Source: UBA1858 sp045105615
GTDB taxonomy: Bacteria; Pseudomonadota; Gammaproteobacteria; UBA4575
Reading direction: 5' to 3'
Length of the DNA: 52,177 nt
Assembly: GCA_045105615.1 (NCBI GenBank)
Contig: JBGCDS010000011.1
Span: forward strand, 1-52,177
A program made the position numbers and the translations under genes. The notes under the pieces are model-generated. The model searched no databases and was not told the DNA's origin. It worked only from the letters and a program-made list of their open reading frames with translations. Shown here piece by piece: positions 26,108 through 35,358 of this stretch (the first letter of the stretch is position 1; every line of letters begins with the position of its first letter).

Positions 26108-27100
26108 ATGAAGATAATAGAAATTATCACAGATGAAGGTCATGTTGATACGATATTAAGTATTGCTGAGCAATTCGATGTTACTGATCATTGGCATTAT
26201 CAGTTAGATCGTGATGATAGACATGTAGTTCGTATGCTTGTTTCTAAAGAATTAATTCAATCAGTATTAGATGCCAGTCAAAAAACAATCACGTCGTCAG
26301 AAAACTCTAGAATCGTTGTTATGCCAGTCGAAGCAACTATGCCTCGAGTGAATAATACAGATAGCCCTAAAAAGTCTTCAAAAAATACTACTTCTAGAGA
26401 GGAGCTGTATCAGTCCATTGAACGTAATACTCGTATGGATCAAAATTATATTTTGCTTGTGGTGCTGTCTACTATTGTTGCAGCAGTTGGTATGTTAGAA
26501 GATAGTGTCGCTATTGTGATTGGTGCAATGGTTATTGCACCATTGCTTGGCCCTAATATTGCGCTAGCATTTGGGACAGTCCTGGGTGACAGTAAACTTA
26601 TGTTGCGTGCACTGATGGCGATATTAGTTGGCATTCTTGTCGCCTTAATAACTGCATTCTTTATATCATTGATTTATCCATTAGAAGAGGTTAGTAAAGA
26701 ACTGTCTACTAGAACTGTGGTTGGACTTAGTTCAGTTGTGATGGCATTAGCTTCAGGAGCAGCAGCGGCATTATCTATGACAACCGGTTTATCCACTGTG
26801 TTGGTTGGAGTAATGGTAGCAGTAGCTATCTTGCCGCCGACTGCCGCACTTGGTTTGATGTTGGGGTATCACCAATATCTTCTAGCATTTGGTGCGTTTA
26901 TATTGTTAGCAGTAAATATAGTATGCATAAATATATCAGCTAATATTGTCTTTATTTTTAAAGGAATTAATCCGCGAACAAGTGGAGAAAAGCGAAAAGC
27001 AAAGAAATTTGCATTGATGTATCTAACAATTTGGTTGTTGCTATTGGCATCCTTGCTAGTTGTACTGGTTAAGTTGAAATTATATTTAATTGGTGTGTGA
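26108..27100 (+). CDS. DUF389 (TIGR00341-type) integral membrane protein
   Basis: An N-terminal soluble part (about 1-110) looks like a small ferredoxin-like regulatory domain. Five to six membrane segments with the family signature AIVIGAMVIAPLLGPNIALAFG follow, with later glycine-rich helices (LASGAAAALSMTTGLSTVLVGVMVA, in outline). The function of the family is not established; transport or stress roles have been suggested. It overlaps the start region of the DUF2237 gene. It follows malic enzyme closely, so it may be in the same transcript. Confidence 0.85.
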   Translation: MKIIEIITDEGHVDTILSIAEQFDVTDHWHYQLDRDDRHVVRMLVSKELIQSVLDASQKTITSSENSRIVVMPVEATMPRVNNTDSPKKSSKNTTSREELYQSIERNTRMDQNYILLVVLSTIVAAVGMLEDSVAIVIGAMVIAPLLGPNIALAFGTVLGDSKLMLRALMAILVGILVALITAFFISLIYPLEEVSKELSTRTVVGLSSVVMALASGAAAALSMTTGLSTVLVGVMVAVAILPPTAALGLMLGYHQYLLAFGAFILLAVNIVCINISANIVFIFKGINPRTSGEKRKAKKFALMYLTIWLLLLASLLVVLVKLKLYLIGV

Positions 27101-27102
27101 AT

Positions 27103-27474
27103 ATGGAAAAGCAAAAAAATGTCTATGGCGATACTTTAAAAGAATGTGGCTTTGATCCAATCACTGGTTATTTTCGTGACGGTTCGTGCAATACAGAAGA
27201 TAATGATTATGGCTCGCATACCGTATGTGTTCAGGTCACAGATGATTTTCTTCAATACTCAAAAGGTAAAGGCAATGATTTAACCACACCTGTTCCTGAG
27301 TTTGGCTTTCCAGGGTTAAAGGCTGGTGACCGCTGGTGTGTTTGTGCGCAACGTTGGCAAGAGGCACATGATGACGGGTTTGCACCTAAAGTGATTTTGC
27401 TGGCTACTAATGAAAATGTGTTAAATATTATACCTCTAGAAACCTTAAAGCAGTATGCAATTGATTTGTCTTGA
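27103..27474 (+). CDS. DUF2237 family protein
   Basis: This is a small soluble protein of the DUF2237 family, known by the spaced motifs GYFRDGSCNTEDNDYGSHT, GNDLTTPVPEFGFPGLKAGD and WCVCAQRW. Conserved Cys residues suggest metal or redox chemistry, but no function is established. The ATG at 27103 is preferred over the GTG at 27097 that overlaps the upstream stop. It ends in an ATGA overlap with the next gene, so the two are probably translated together. Confidence 0.88.
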   Translation: MEKQKNVYGDTLKECGFDPITGYFRDGSCNTEDNDYGSHTVCVQVTDDFLQYSKGKGNDLTTPVPEFGFPGLKAGDRWCVCAQRWQEAHDDGFAPKVILLATNENVLNIIPLETLKQYAIDLS

Positions 27475-28232
27475 TGGCTGTTATTTGGAAAAAAACTATA
27501 GCGAGTAATAAGTATAAAGTCACTAATGCGGGTGGTGCTGTTCGATTGTATCGCAATAAAGTTTTACATAGTCAGTGGAATGCTAGCAAACCAGTTTCAG
27601 GTAAATTGTGGGATCTTTTTTTGTTGTCTAGCTTTGATGGAAAAATGCCTATCAATAAAGTATTAGTATTAGGCGCTGGGGGAGGTGCAATTATCAATTT
27701 AATCCATCATTTTTTTCCAAAATGCCATGTTGATGCGATAGATTTGGATGATACGCATTTATACATTGCAAAGAAGTATTTCAAGGTATCAAATAAGCAT
27801 TGTACGTTAATACATGACGACGTTAAGTCTTGGTTAGCGATTAATCGTGATAAGAAATACGACTTAATTATTGATGACGTGTTTTTTGAGTCAGATAATA
27901 TTCCCTATAGATCAGTGCAAGTACAAGCACATTGGGTAGAGAGCTTGTTGAAAAGATTGAAGAAGCAAGGTGCTTTAGTGATTAATTTTGCAGATAAAAA
28001 AGAATGGGCTAAAAGCTATCAGCAATTAACACGCAGGCGTCTAACTAGTAAATACCAATTTGCGATGGCGACACACTATGCCTGTGAAAATAAAATTGTG
28101 CATATATCTAAAAATAATTTATCCAAAAAAATAATTAGACAAAACTTGAATAATAAGTCTCATCGACAATATATGAGTTATTTTAATGATGGCATCATCA
28201 GCTACAGAAAACTCACGAAAAAGATGTTTTGA
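27474..28232 (+). CDS. Spermidine-synthase-like SAM-dependent protein
   Basis: A Rossmann-fold domain with VLVLGAGGGAIINLI (motif I) and DAIDLDD at the end of beta-2 matches spermidine synthase-like proteins. The acidic residues that bind the polyamine in true SpeE cannot be confirmed, so this may be a methyltransferase-like relative rather than a polyamine enzyme. The ATG at 27474 overlaps the previous stop (ATGA), and its own stop overlaps the next ATG. The C-terminal 60 residues are very basic. Confidence 0.75.
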   Translation: MAVIWKKTIASNKYKVTNAGGAVRLYRNKVLHSQWNASKPVSGKLWDLFLLSSFDGKMPINKVLVLGAGGGAIINLIHHFFPKCHVDAIDLDDTHLYIAKKYFKVSNKHCTLIHDDVKSWLAINRDKKYDLIIDDVFFESDNIPYRSVQVQAHWVESLLKRLKKQGALVINFADKKEWAKSYQQLTRRRLTSKYQFAMATHYACENKIVHISKNNLSKKIIRQNLNNKSHRQYMSYFNDGIISYRKLTKKMF

Positions 28233-28477
28233 TGCACGGCTTTGTCCCTCCTGATCCTATAGATGGTGTGTCTAAAGTACAGTTTGCAGTAGTCTATGCA
28301 CCACGCGCAAAACGACATCGATTTTCAGCAAACTGTGTGCAGTTGTATGCAAATAAAGCGCAGGCTGTTAGTGAAGCGTGTGTAGAAATGAATAGGTATC
28401 CCGCAAAGGTTTTAGGGCCATCTAAGTCGTCTGAAGGACAGTTCATTTTCTATCTTATTGAATGGCTAAGCATATGA
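28232..28477 (+). CDS. Hypothetical 81-residue protein
   Basis: This is a small soluble protein. The start at ATG 28232 overlaps the stop of the spermidine-synthase-like gene (TGATG arrangement), which supports it being real and translationally coupled. It has a basic patch (YAPRAKRHRF) and a short beta-like end (GQFIFYLIEWLS). No family is recognised. Confidence 0.65.
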   Translation: MHGFVPPDPIDGVSKVQFAVVYAPRAKRHRFSANCVQLYANKAQAVSEACVEMNRYPAKVLGPSKSSEGQFIFYLIEWLSI

Positions 28478-28598
28478 TTTTTATTGCTTTATAGCGCTTC
28501 ATCTAGAATTTTATTCCATACGGCTTAAATTGATTTTCATTCTTAATTAACTGGGTAATATGAATCGATCGGGACCACTATATATAAGAAGTTGAAAT

Positions 28599-31451
28599 AT
28601 GCTCAATTTGTTTGGCAGAAACAAAAACAATGAATTGGATGGGGAAGTAGCATGTACGAGTTTATCTGAGTCTAAGGCTAAATATTCAATACAGCTAGAT
28701 TTGAAAGGGAAAATCCTTTTTATAAGTTTTGGGCTTAAAGAGTATTTTCTTATACATGATATATATGATGCCGCTCAGGTTTTACCAGGTGATATAAATC
28801 AATTATGTCAATCAATATTTAAATCTGGTGAGACTCGGGTCGTTAAATGTGAACATAATGATAAGGCATGGATGTGGGAATTCTCTGCGCAAGGCAAAAA
28901 TCATATATTCGTCGAGCTTCTTAATAAAAGTGATTTTGAAAAAATAAATCATACGTCTGCTAATGAGGATGCTAATCAGCTTAATGAAGAAGTGTTTGGT
29001 AGTATTCCAGCAAGTATATGTATTACAACATATGATTCGTTTGAGGTGATTTATAAGAATAATCAGTTTGTTGATATGTTTTCTGTTGCTGAGAAGGCTG
29101 AAACTTCGGATATATCTAAGCTTATCAATAATGAAGCTATACTTCAGGATATTAAGTCGTCAATTAAAGATGCGGATCAAGTTAAAAATGTTCTATTTGT
29201 TTACACAAAAGTAGGTGAGAGTTTTTGGCAGAATAGCAATTTATATATATCAATTAATATTCAACGGTCGAAGCAATTGTTTGGTGATGCTTTGGTATGG
29301 AAATTTGAAGATATTACTGAGTTAAAGTCTCTACAAAATAAGCACCAACAATTCAGAAGAAAATTTGACACAGCTATTCAGGCTGCTAGTGAGGGTATTT
29401 GGGAATGGTCTAAGTTGAAAGATGATGGAGACTGGTGGTCTAAGCCTATGTACAGCCTTTTGGGCCTGGATAATGATAATGCTAAGCCCTCATTTGATCT
29501 TATTAAAAGATTAATGCATCCAAAAGAGATGAAAATTTTTGAGCGTAAGATGGAAGGCGAAATCAGAGAAAAGCAATTTTTCACCATGGAGTGTCGCTTA
29601 AAAGTTAAAGAGAAAGGGTTTCGCTGGTTTAGGTTAAGAGCGGTTGGATCATTTGATTCAAGTGGTGATCTTAATAAGATGATTGGTTCGTTGGTTAATA
29701 TACATTCGGAAAAAACCAGTCGCATTCAGTTGCAGCAAGAAAAAGATAAAGCGGTCGCAACATTGAATTCAATTGTTGATGCTGTCATCACTACTGATGC
29801 TGAAGGCGTGGTTGAGTATGAAAATTCCGCTGCAGAAAGATTGACTGGTGTATCAAGAGCAGATACTAAAGGTAAGCGTATAGAAAAAGTGATTGCGTTT
29901 TATAGAGAGCATTCAATGGATAATATTGATAATCCAGTACTTACATGTTTGCAGTCTGGTGAGCGAATGAGTCAAAAGATATATGCAGACATGCTTGATA
30001 AGGATGGAACTAGGTATACTGTTCAAGTGATGGCAACACCGTTAGTGCGAAAAGATGGGCAAATATTTGGTGCAGTGTTAGTGCTCAATGATGTAACTAA
30101 TATACGAATTTTATCAAGGCGGTTAAAATATCAAGCATCGCATGATATTTTAACTAAATTAATTAATCGTAGTGAATTTGAAAAAAGAGTGAATTCTGCG
30201 ATTAATTTAGCACAAAGTGATGAGGGGAACTCAGCTGTTTTATATATTGATTTAGATAGATTTAAATTAATAAATGATATTTGTGGTCATGCGGCTGGTG
30301 ATGAGCTTCTTAAACAGGTGGCGAAATTATTACGTAGTATTGTAGGTAAAAATAATTCAGTTGCACGCATGGGTGGTGATGAATTTGCTGTATTGGTTGA
30401 GAATACGAATGTTGTTGAGTCTGAGAAAATTGCTGAGAAAATTCTAACTGACTTAGCTGCGTATCGTTTCTCATGGGATGAGAAAACATTCTCAATTGAA
30501 TGTAGTATCGGGCTTGCTGAAATTCAACCATCATGTGACGGATTGACTTATATATTAAATGCGGTTGATAGTGCGTGCTATTTGGCAAAAGAGTCGGGTC
30601 GTAACTGTATTCGTAAATACTGTGATGGTGATGACACTATTATCGAAAGGAAAGGCCAAGAACGTTGGATTCAACATTTTGATAAAGCAATTGAGGCAGA
30701 TGGCCTGGTTCTTTATGCCCAGCCAATCGTGTCTCTGGCTAAAGACAAGCCTAAAAAGACCTCTATAGAAGTATTGGTTCGTATGTTGGATGAGGATGGC
30801 AGTATTATTCCGCCTAATGCATTTCTGCCAGCAGTAGAAAGATATGATCGTGCTTATAAATTAGATCGCTGGATTATTGAGAGAGTATTTAAATATGTTA
30901 GTGAGCATAAGAAGAGAGTAAAAGATCTAACTAAAATATCAATTAACCTGTCTGGTCAATCAGTTGCTGAAGACGAGTTGCTTCCTTTTATTCAAGATAA
31001 AACTAGAGAATATAATATAGACTCTAGTAAAATATGTTTTGAGGTAACTGAAACTGCTGCCATTGCTAATTTAACTACAGCAATAGATTTAATTGAACAA
31101 CTAAAAGATGATGGTTTCTTATTTGCGCTTGATGATTTCGGGTCTGGTCTTTCATCGTTCGCATATTTGAAGACATTACCTGTAGATTTCTTGAAAATTG
31201 ATGGAATATTCGTCAAAGATATGCAGACTGATAAGGTTAACTACGCAATGGTTAAAGCTATTCACGAAATGAGTGCGGTATTAGATAAGCAGACGATTGC
31301 GGAATATGTTGAAAATGAAGCAGTTGTAGAACTGTTGACCGAGATTGGTGTGGACTATGGCCAGGGGTTCCATTTAGGTAAACCCGAACCAATAGAGAAC
31401 TTCCTTGTGAGTAAGAGTTTCATTCAAAAAATAACAAATTCTGCAGCATAG
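28599..31451 (+). CDS. Multi-PAS GGDEF-EAL c-di-GMP protein
   Basis: This is a large cytoplasmic protein with several N-terminal PAS-like regions, including a PAS_3 near 245-370 (ASEGIWEWSKLKDDGDWWSK) and a PAS near 390-500. GGDEF is intact (592-596), but the usual RxxD inhibitory site before it is absent (KNNS). The EAL signature reads EVLVR (from 724), keeping the catalytic Glu; DDFGSGLSSFAYLK and QGFHLGKP are present. It could make, degrade or sense c-di-GMP. It lies directly before the EPS operon, a typical target of c-di-GMP control, though that link is inferred. Confidence 0.88.
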   Translation: MLNLFGRNKNNELDGEVACTSLSESKAKYSIQLDLKGKILFISFGLKEYFLIHDIYDAAQVLPGDINQLCQSIFKSGETRVVKCEHNDKAWMWEFSAQGKNHIFVELLNKSDFEKINHTSANEDANQLNEEVFGSIPASICITTYDSFEVIYKNNQFVDMFSVAEKAETSDISKLINNEAILQDIKSSIKDADQVKNVLFVYTKVGESFWQNSNLYISINIQRSKQLFGDALVWKFEDITELKSLQNKHQQFRRKFDTAIQAASEGIWEWSKLKDDGDWWSKPMYSLLGLDNDNAKPSFDLIKRLMHPKEMKIFERKMEGEIREKQFFTMECRLKVKEKGFRWFRLRAVGSFDSSGDLNKMIGSLVNIHSEKTSRIQLQQEKDKAVATLNSIVDAVITTDAEGVVEYENSAAERLTGVSRADTKGKRIEKVIAFYREHSMDNIDNPVLTCLQSGERMSQKIYADMLDKDGTRYTVQVMATPLVRKDGQIFGAVLVLNDVTNIRILSRRLKYQASHDILTKLINRSEFEKRVNSAINLAQSDEGNSAVLYIDLDRFKLINDICGHAAGDELLKQVAKLLRSIVGKNNSVARMGGDEFAVLVENTNVVESEKIAEKILTDLAAYRFSWDEKTFSIECSIGLAEIQPSCDGLTYILNAVDSACYLAKESGRNCIRKYCDGDDTIIERKGQERWIQHFDKAIEADGLVLYAQPIVSLAKDKPKKTSIEVLVRMLDEDGSIIPPNAFLPAVERYDRAYKLDRWIIERVFKYVSEHKKRVKDLTKISINLSGQSVAEDELLPFIQDKTREYNIDSSKICFEVTETAAIANLTTAIDLIEQLKDDGFLFALDDFGSGLSSFAYLKTLPVDFLKIDGIFVKDMQTDKVNYAMVKAIHEMSAVLDKQTIAEYVENEAVVELLTEIGVDYGQGFHLGKPEPIENFLVSKSFIQKITNSAA

Positions 31452-31632
31452 AGAATTTAGTATATCTATATCTTTTGCTGATTGTTATTACCGTTCTAGC
31501 GTCAATCTTGTTTGTATTTGTAAATTTTTCTTTTATATATCTATCAAGCATGCAGTAACTTCATGTGTTGCTGTTAGTGACGTTAATTTTCTATATATTT
31601 ATACTTATTATTGTATGCTTTCTTTTCTTTAT

Positions 31633-31651
31633 GCAAATGAGTATCATTATC
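31633..31651. promoter_or_regulatory. Fur-box-like site
   Basis: GCAAATGAGTATCATTATC matches the 19-base Fur consensus GATAATGATAATCATTATC at 15 positions, with a perfect right half. It lies about 155 bases before the EPS operon start, which is far for a classical repressor but possible for an upstream promoter. Confidence 0.5.
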
Positions 31652-31746
31652 TTTTATTCTGATGTGTAATAGATGCTAAGTACATGAAAAATAAGTTAAA
31701 TATAATTAATTATTGTCAGTATCCATTAGTAATCTGTTGAAAATTG

Positions 31747-31777
31747 TTACATCATGTAAACCTCTTATGAGTACAAT
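31747..31777 (+). promoter_or_regulatory. Palindromic operator-like site next to a -10 element
   Basis: TTACAT and ATGTAA flank one base (31747-31759), a dyad the size of a typical dimer binding site. TACAAT at 31772-31777 fits a -10 element, which would place the palindrome about at -35. No good -35 hexamer is seen, so an activator could be needed. This is inference from spacing. Confidence 0.4.
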
Positions 31778-31805
31778 GGTGCGAATAATATAAATGGAAA
31801 TTTCA

Positions 31806-32357
31806 ATGAAAAAGGTCCTCGTAACCCTCCTATTTTGTCTGGTTATTAAGGCAAATTTTGTTTTAGCCGACAGCGCTAAATATTATCTTCAGCCAGGCGA
31901 CGTATTAACTGTATCTGTTTGGAAGGAAGAAGATTTACAACGATCGTTATTAGTTAGACCTGATGGAGGTATTTCATTTCCTCTGGTAGGTGATATTCAG
32001 GCGAGTGGTAAATCTGTGGAAGATGTTAGAAAAATTATTACTCGTAAGCTCGCACAATTAATTCCGGATGTACAGGTGAGCGTTGCTTTGCAAGAATTAA
32101 ATGGCAATTTGATTTATGTCGTCGGCAAGGTTAATCGACCTGGTGTATTTCCATTTAGTCAGAATGTAGATGTGCTACAAGCATTAGGTATGGCAGGTGG
32201 GGCAACAGCATTTGCGGCATTGAATGATATTAAAATATTACGCAGAACATCTGGTCAATTAAAGTCTATTCAATTTCGTTATACAGATATAGAGAAGGGT
32301 AAGAATCTCCAGCAAAATATTATTTTGCAAAGCGGTGATACTGTCCTTGTTCCTTAA
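31806..32357 (+). CDS. Polysaccharide export protein (Wza/exosortase-EPS type)
   Basis: This is a periplasmic/outer-membrane polysaccharide export protein. A signal peptide (MKKVLVTLLFCLVIKANFVLA) has no lipobox Cys, unlike Wza. The Poly_export domain (YYLQPGDVLTVSVWKEEDLQ) and an SLBB-type domain (NLIYVVGKVNRPGVFPF) follow. The frame opens at ATG 31794, but ATG 31806 sits just after a GGAAAT and starts the signal peptide. It is the first gene of the exosortase-associated EPS operon and lies 21 bases before the barrel gene. Confidence 0.87.
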   Translation: MKKVLVTLLFCLVIKANFVLADSAKYYLQPGDVLTVSVWKEEDLQRSLLVRPDGGISFPLVGDIQASGKSVEDVRKIITRKLAQLIPDVQVSVALQELNGNLIYVVGKVNRPGVFPFSQNVDVLQALGMAGGATAFAALNDIKILRRTSGQLKSIQFRYTDIEKGKNLQQNIILQSGDTVLVP

Positions 32358-32378
32358 ATAATGAGTCTTTGACCGATT

Positions 32379-33557
32379 ATGAATTTAAAAATTTCTTCGT
32401 TGGTGCTAGTGGCATCAATAGTCATTCCACTGATTAATATTGTGCATGCTGGTGAATGGTATTACCAAACAACTGCTTCATCAAATGTTGAAGCTGATAG
32501 TAATAAGCGATTAAGAAGTGAAGATGAAGAGAGTGTATTGGGTGTAAATGCACGTATTGATATTAAACTTTCAAATGTCACTGAAATAAGTGAGGTATAT
32601 GTGCGTGGCGCATTACGTTCAGTTCGCTATGATGGTGATGATGACCGTGGTGTTGATACTGATGACCAGCTACTTTATGCCGGCGGCCGTTGGGACGGTG
32701 AACGGTCACAGTTGACTATTGATGGTGAGTTTTTACGTCAATCATCCCAATTTACTGAATTAGAAGATTCGGGTTTCTTTGAAGATGTGAATCGACGCGT
32801 TGATAAATCAATTTCTTCTCAATACAGCTATACATTATTAGAAGATACACAGGTGTTTGCAGGTGCTAGTTACAGGGAAGTTGATTTTCCCAATTCAATT
32901 CCTGTGTCGCTGACGGAATATTCAATCGAAAGTGTTAACGCCGGTATAGTTTATAATTTCGACCCGCTTAATTCTGTCACATTGAATGTATTTAATTCTA
33001 ATTATGAGGCTGATACATTTGTAAGTGATGTCGAGACAAATGGTGGAAGTATTCGTTACGATAAAACCATAAATGAATTGTGGCAGGGCTATGCGCAAAT
33101 AGGTTATCGAAAATCTAATTTCAAGAACGAAGTCTTAGGTGTGACAGTTAGAGATGATGATACCGGTGCGTCTTATGATGTCGGTGCGACTAGGCAAACA
33201 CAGGTGTCGACTATGAGTGTTGAAGCAAGTAATTCTTTAGAACCTAGTGCTGATGGTGATGTCAATGAACGTACAGAAATTAGTTTTGCCTATCGAAGAT
33301 CGTTCAATGACCGTTTGAGCGGTCGGGTCAATTTGGCATGGTTTGAAGATGAGTCGGTAAATAACGATCAAGATTCTGATAGAGAATTTTGGACGATATC
33401 TTTAGGCACTGATTACCGTTTAACGCAAAAATGGTTTTTAACCGGGCAGCTTCGTCATCGAGATCAAAAAATCGATAATGATGTTGATAGTACAAATGCA
33501 GATTCAGATGCTGTGATTATTGGTATTAGGTACAACGGTCAAAACAATAGAATCTAA
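32379..33557 (+). CDS. EPS-operon outer-membrane beta-barrel protein
   Basis: After a signal peptide (cleavage near IVHAG, about residue 25), this protein is almost entirely alternating beta-strands, e.g. GYAQIGYRKSNFKN and TISLGTDYRLTQKWFLTGQL. It ends in an aromatic/hydrophobic strand (DAVIIGIRYNGQ). The size and position match the exosortase-system outer-membrane proteins of the TIGR03016 kind. It probably forms or assists the polymer exit channel. It is adjacent to the chain-length gene, whose start follows its stop directly. Confidence 0.8.
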   Translation: MNLKISSLVLVASIVIPLINIVHAGEWYYQTTASSNVEADSNKRLRSEDEESVLGVNARIDIKLSNVTEISEVYVRGALRSVRYDGDDDRGVDTDDQLLYAGGRWDGERSQLTIDGEFLRQSSQFTELEDSGFFEDVNRRVDKSISSQYSYTLLEDTQVFAGASYREVDFPNSIPVSLTEYSIESVNAGIVYNFDPLNSVTLNVFNSNYEADTFVSDVETNGGSIRYDKTINELWQGYAQIGYRKSNFKNEVLGVTVRDDDTGASYDVGATRQTQVSTMSVEASNSLEPSADGDVNERTEISFAYRRSFNDRLSGRVNLAWFEDESVNNDQDSDREFWTISLGTDYRLTQKWFLTGQLRHRDQKIDNDVDSTNADSDAVIIGIRYNGQNNRI

Positions 33558-33563
33558 TTGTTG

Positions 33564-35336
33564 ATGAATACACAAACTCCTGAATTTGACGAGCCGTTGG
33601 AGGCAGAAAAAAGCCTTGCAGATTGGATTCGTGCTATCAAAAGAAGAAAAACTGCAGTGATAGTCACTGTGAGTATATTGATAGTTGTTTCAGCATTACT
33701 AGCCTTTTTGTTACCAGCAAAATATCAATCAGCCGGTACGATTTTGATCGAACAACAGGAAATTCCACAGGACTTTGTTCGCTCTACAATAACCACTTTT
33801 GCAGATCAACGACTTCAAGTAATAGAGCAGCGTGTGATGACGTCAACTAATCTATTTAAGATTATAGATAAATTTGATCTTTATCAAGATCTGCTAGAAA
33901 AGCAACCGAGGGAGGTTGTGCTTGGTGAAATTAGGGATGCAATTTCATTAGACTTTATTAGCGCTGACGTGATTGATCCTCGAAGTGGCAGGCCGGTGCA
34001 AGCTACAATTGCGTTTAAAGTTTCATATGAGCATGAGTCGCCAACGTTAGCGCATAAAGTGGCGAATGAGGTTACTAGTTTATTTCTTGATGAAAATATT
34101 AAAGAGCGTACGCAAAAAGCACAGGATGCGACGAAGTTTTTAGAGGATGAAGCAGATAAGCTAGAAAGTGAAATTAACAAGCTAGAAGAAAATCTGGCTG
34201 AATTTAAAACAGGTAATGTGGAGAAGTTACCAGAGTTGGTTTCGATGAACTTGAACTTGATGGATAGAACGGATCAAGAAATTAAGCAGATCGATCAACA
34301 ACTACGTACTCTAAGAGAACGGCAGATTTACTTGCGGTCTGAGCTGGCTCAAATCAATCCTAATCAAGCCTTGTTTAGTGAGCAGGGTGAACGTTTACTA
34401 GGATCTGGTGATCGTTTAAAAATTCTTAAGATAGAATTAGCTCAACTTGCTGGTATCTATTCAGAGAACCATCCAGATATTTTGAGAACAAAACGGGAAA
34501 TCGCGGCATTAGAAAAAGATAGTGGGCAAAGTGGGGGTGGAATTAAAGAAATAAATGCTGAGCTGCAGTTATTAAATCAGCGCCTTCAAGAGGCTGAGCT
34601 GAAATATTCAAGTAATCATCCTGATGTTAAGTCGCTAAAGCGTTCAATACAGTCATTAGAAGCTACACGCGCATCAGTCAAACCTAACGTGAGTGTTAAG
34701 CCAAGTGCTGGCAGTGTTTCTAACCCAGCATACTTGCAGCTGCAATCACAATTGGATGCTTCTAATTCGGAGATTAATAGTCTGAAAATAACGCGTTCTT
34801 CACTACAGACTAAAATACAAATGTTAGAGAAGAGATTAATTGAATCTCCTGAAGTTGAGCGTAAATATAGAGCGTTGGTTCGCGATTATGATAATGCGCG
34901 TGTGAAATATGCTGATGTTAGAGCTAAGCTTTCTGAAGCGAAGATTGGTGAGTCATTAGAGCTGGGCAAGCAGAGTGAGCGCTTTACTATTATCGAACCT
35001 CCATTGTTGCCTGAGCAACCAGTAAGTCCTAATAGGCCAGCTATTCTTATTCTAGGAATTTTGTTAAGTGGGATAGCAGCTTTAGGTGTTGTGCTGCTGA
35101 AAGAGAGTATGGATGATGCTATTTATGAGCGCTCAACTGTTCTTCAGTTGACTGGATATATGCCAATTGCTGTGTTGCCAACAATGTATACCATCGAAGA
35201 GGTGTCAAAAACTAAGAATGCAAAGTTATTTTTATTAGGCATAGCGTTAATAACTATTGCCTGTGTACTAGCGTTATTACATCTTTTCTATCTGCCGCTT
35301 GATGTACTTTTCTATAAGATATTAAGAAAAGTTTAA
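33564..35336 (+). CDS. Wzz-like chain-length determinant of the EPS operon
   Basis: This is an inner-membrane co-polymerase that controls polymer length. There is one N-terminal membrane segment (about 33-52), a long periplasmic coiled-coil region with an internal duplication around NHPD (YSENHPDILRTKREI and YSSNHPDVKSLKRSI), the GNVR-type ending, then membrane segments near 490-512 and 560-585. The start at ATG 33564 is preferred over the two preceding TTG codons. A separate tyrosine-kinase-like ATPase follows. The third C-terminal helix is additional to the usual two. Confidence 0.87.
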   Translation: MNTQTPEFDEPLEAEKSLADWIRAIKRRKTAVIVTVSILIVVSALLAFLLPAKYQSAGTILIEQQEIPQDFVRSTITTFADQRLQVIEQRVMTSTNLFKIIDKFDLYQDLLEKQPREVVLGEIRDAISLDFISADVIDPRSGRPVQATIAFKVSYEHESPTLAHKVANEVTSLFLDENIKERTQKAQDATKFLEDEADKLESEINKLEENLAEFKTGNVEKLPELVSMNLNLMDRTDQEIKQIDQQLRTLRERQIYLRSELAQINPNQALFSEQGERLLGSGDRLKILKIELAQLAGIYSENHPDILRTKREIAALEKDSGQSGGGIKEINAELQLLNQRLQEAELKYSSNHPDVKSLKRSIQSLEATRASVKPNVSVKPSAGSVSNPAYLQLQSQLDASNSEINSLKITRSSLQTKIQMLEKRLIESPEVERKYRALVRDYDNARVKYADVRAKLSEAKIGESLELGKQSERFTIIEPPLLPEQPVSPNRPAILILGILLSGIAALGVVLLKESMDDAIYERSTVLQLTGYMPIAVLPTMYTIEEVSKTKNAKLFLLGIALITIACVLALLHLFYLPLDVLFYKILRKV

Positions 35337-35358
35337 TTTAAAAAATATAAGTATAAAC

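Larger units (their letters stand above)
31452..31805 (+). promoter_or_regulatory. Regulatory gap upstream of the EPS operon
   Basis: No gene is visible in these 354 bases. The stretch is AT-rich and carries a Fur-box-like site (31633-31651), a 13-base palindrome (31747-31759) and a -10-like TACAAT (31772-31777) just before the operon. It is the likely promoter region of the whole exosortase/EPS operon. Confidence 0.55.

Noticed and set aside
27474..28232. True spermidine synthase SpeE
   Set aside because: The Rossmann fold and motif I are present, but I cannot confirm the polyamine-binding acidic residues, and the neighbouring genes do not concern polyamines.
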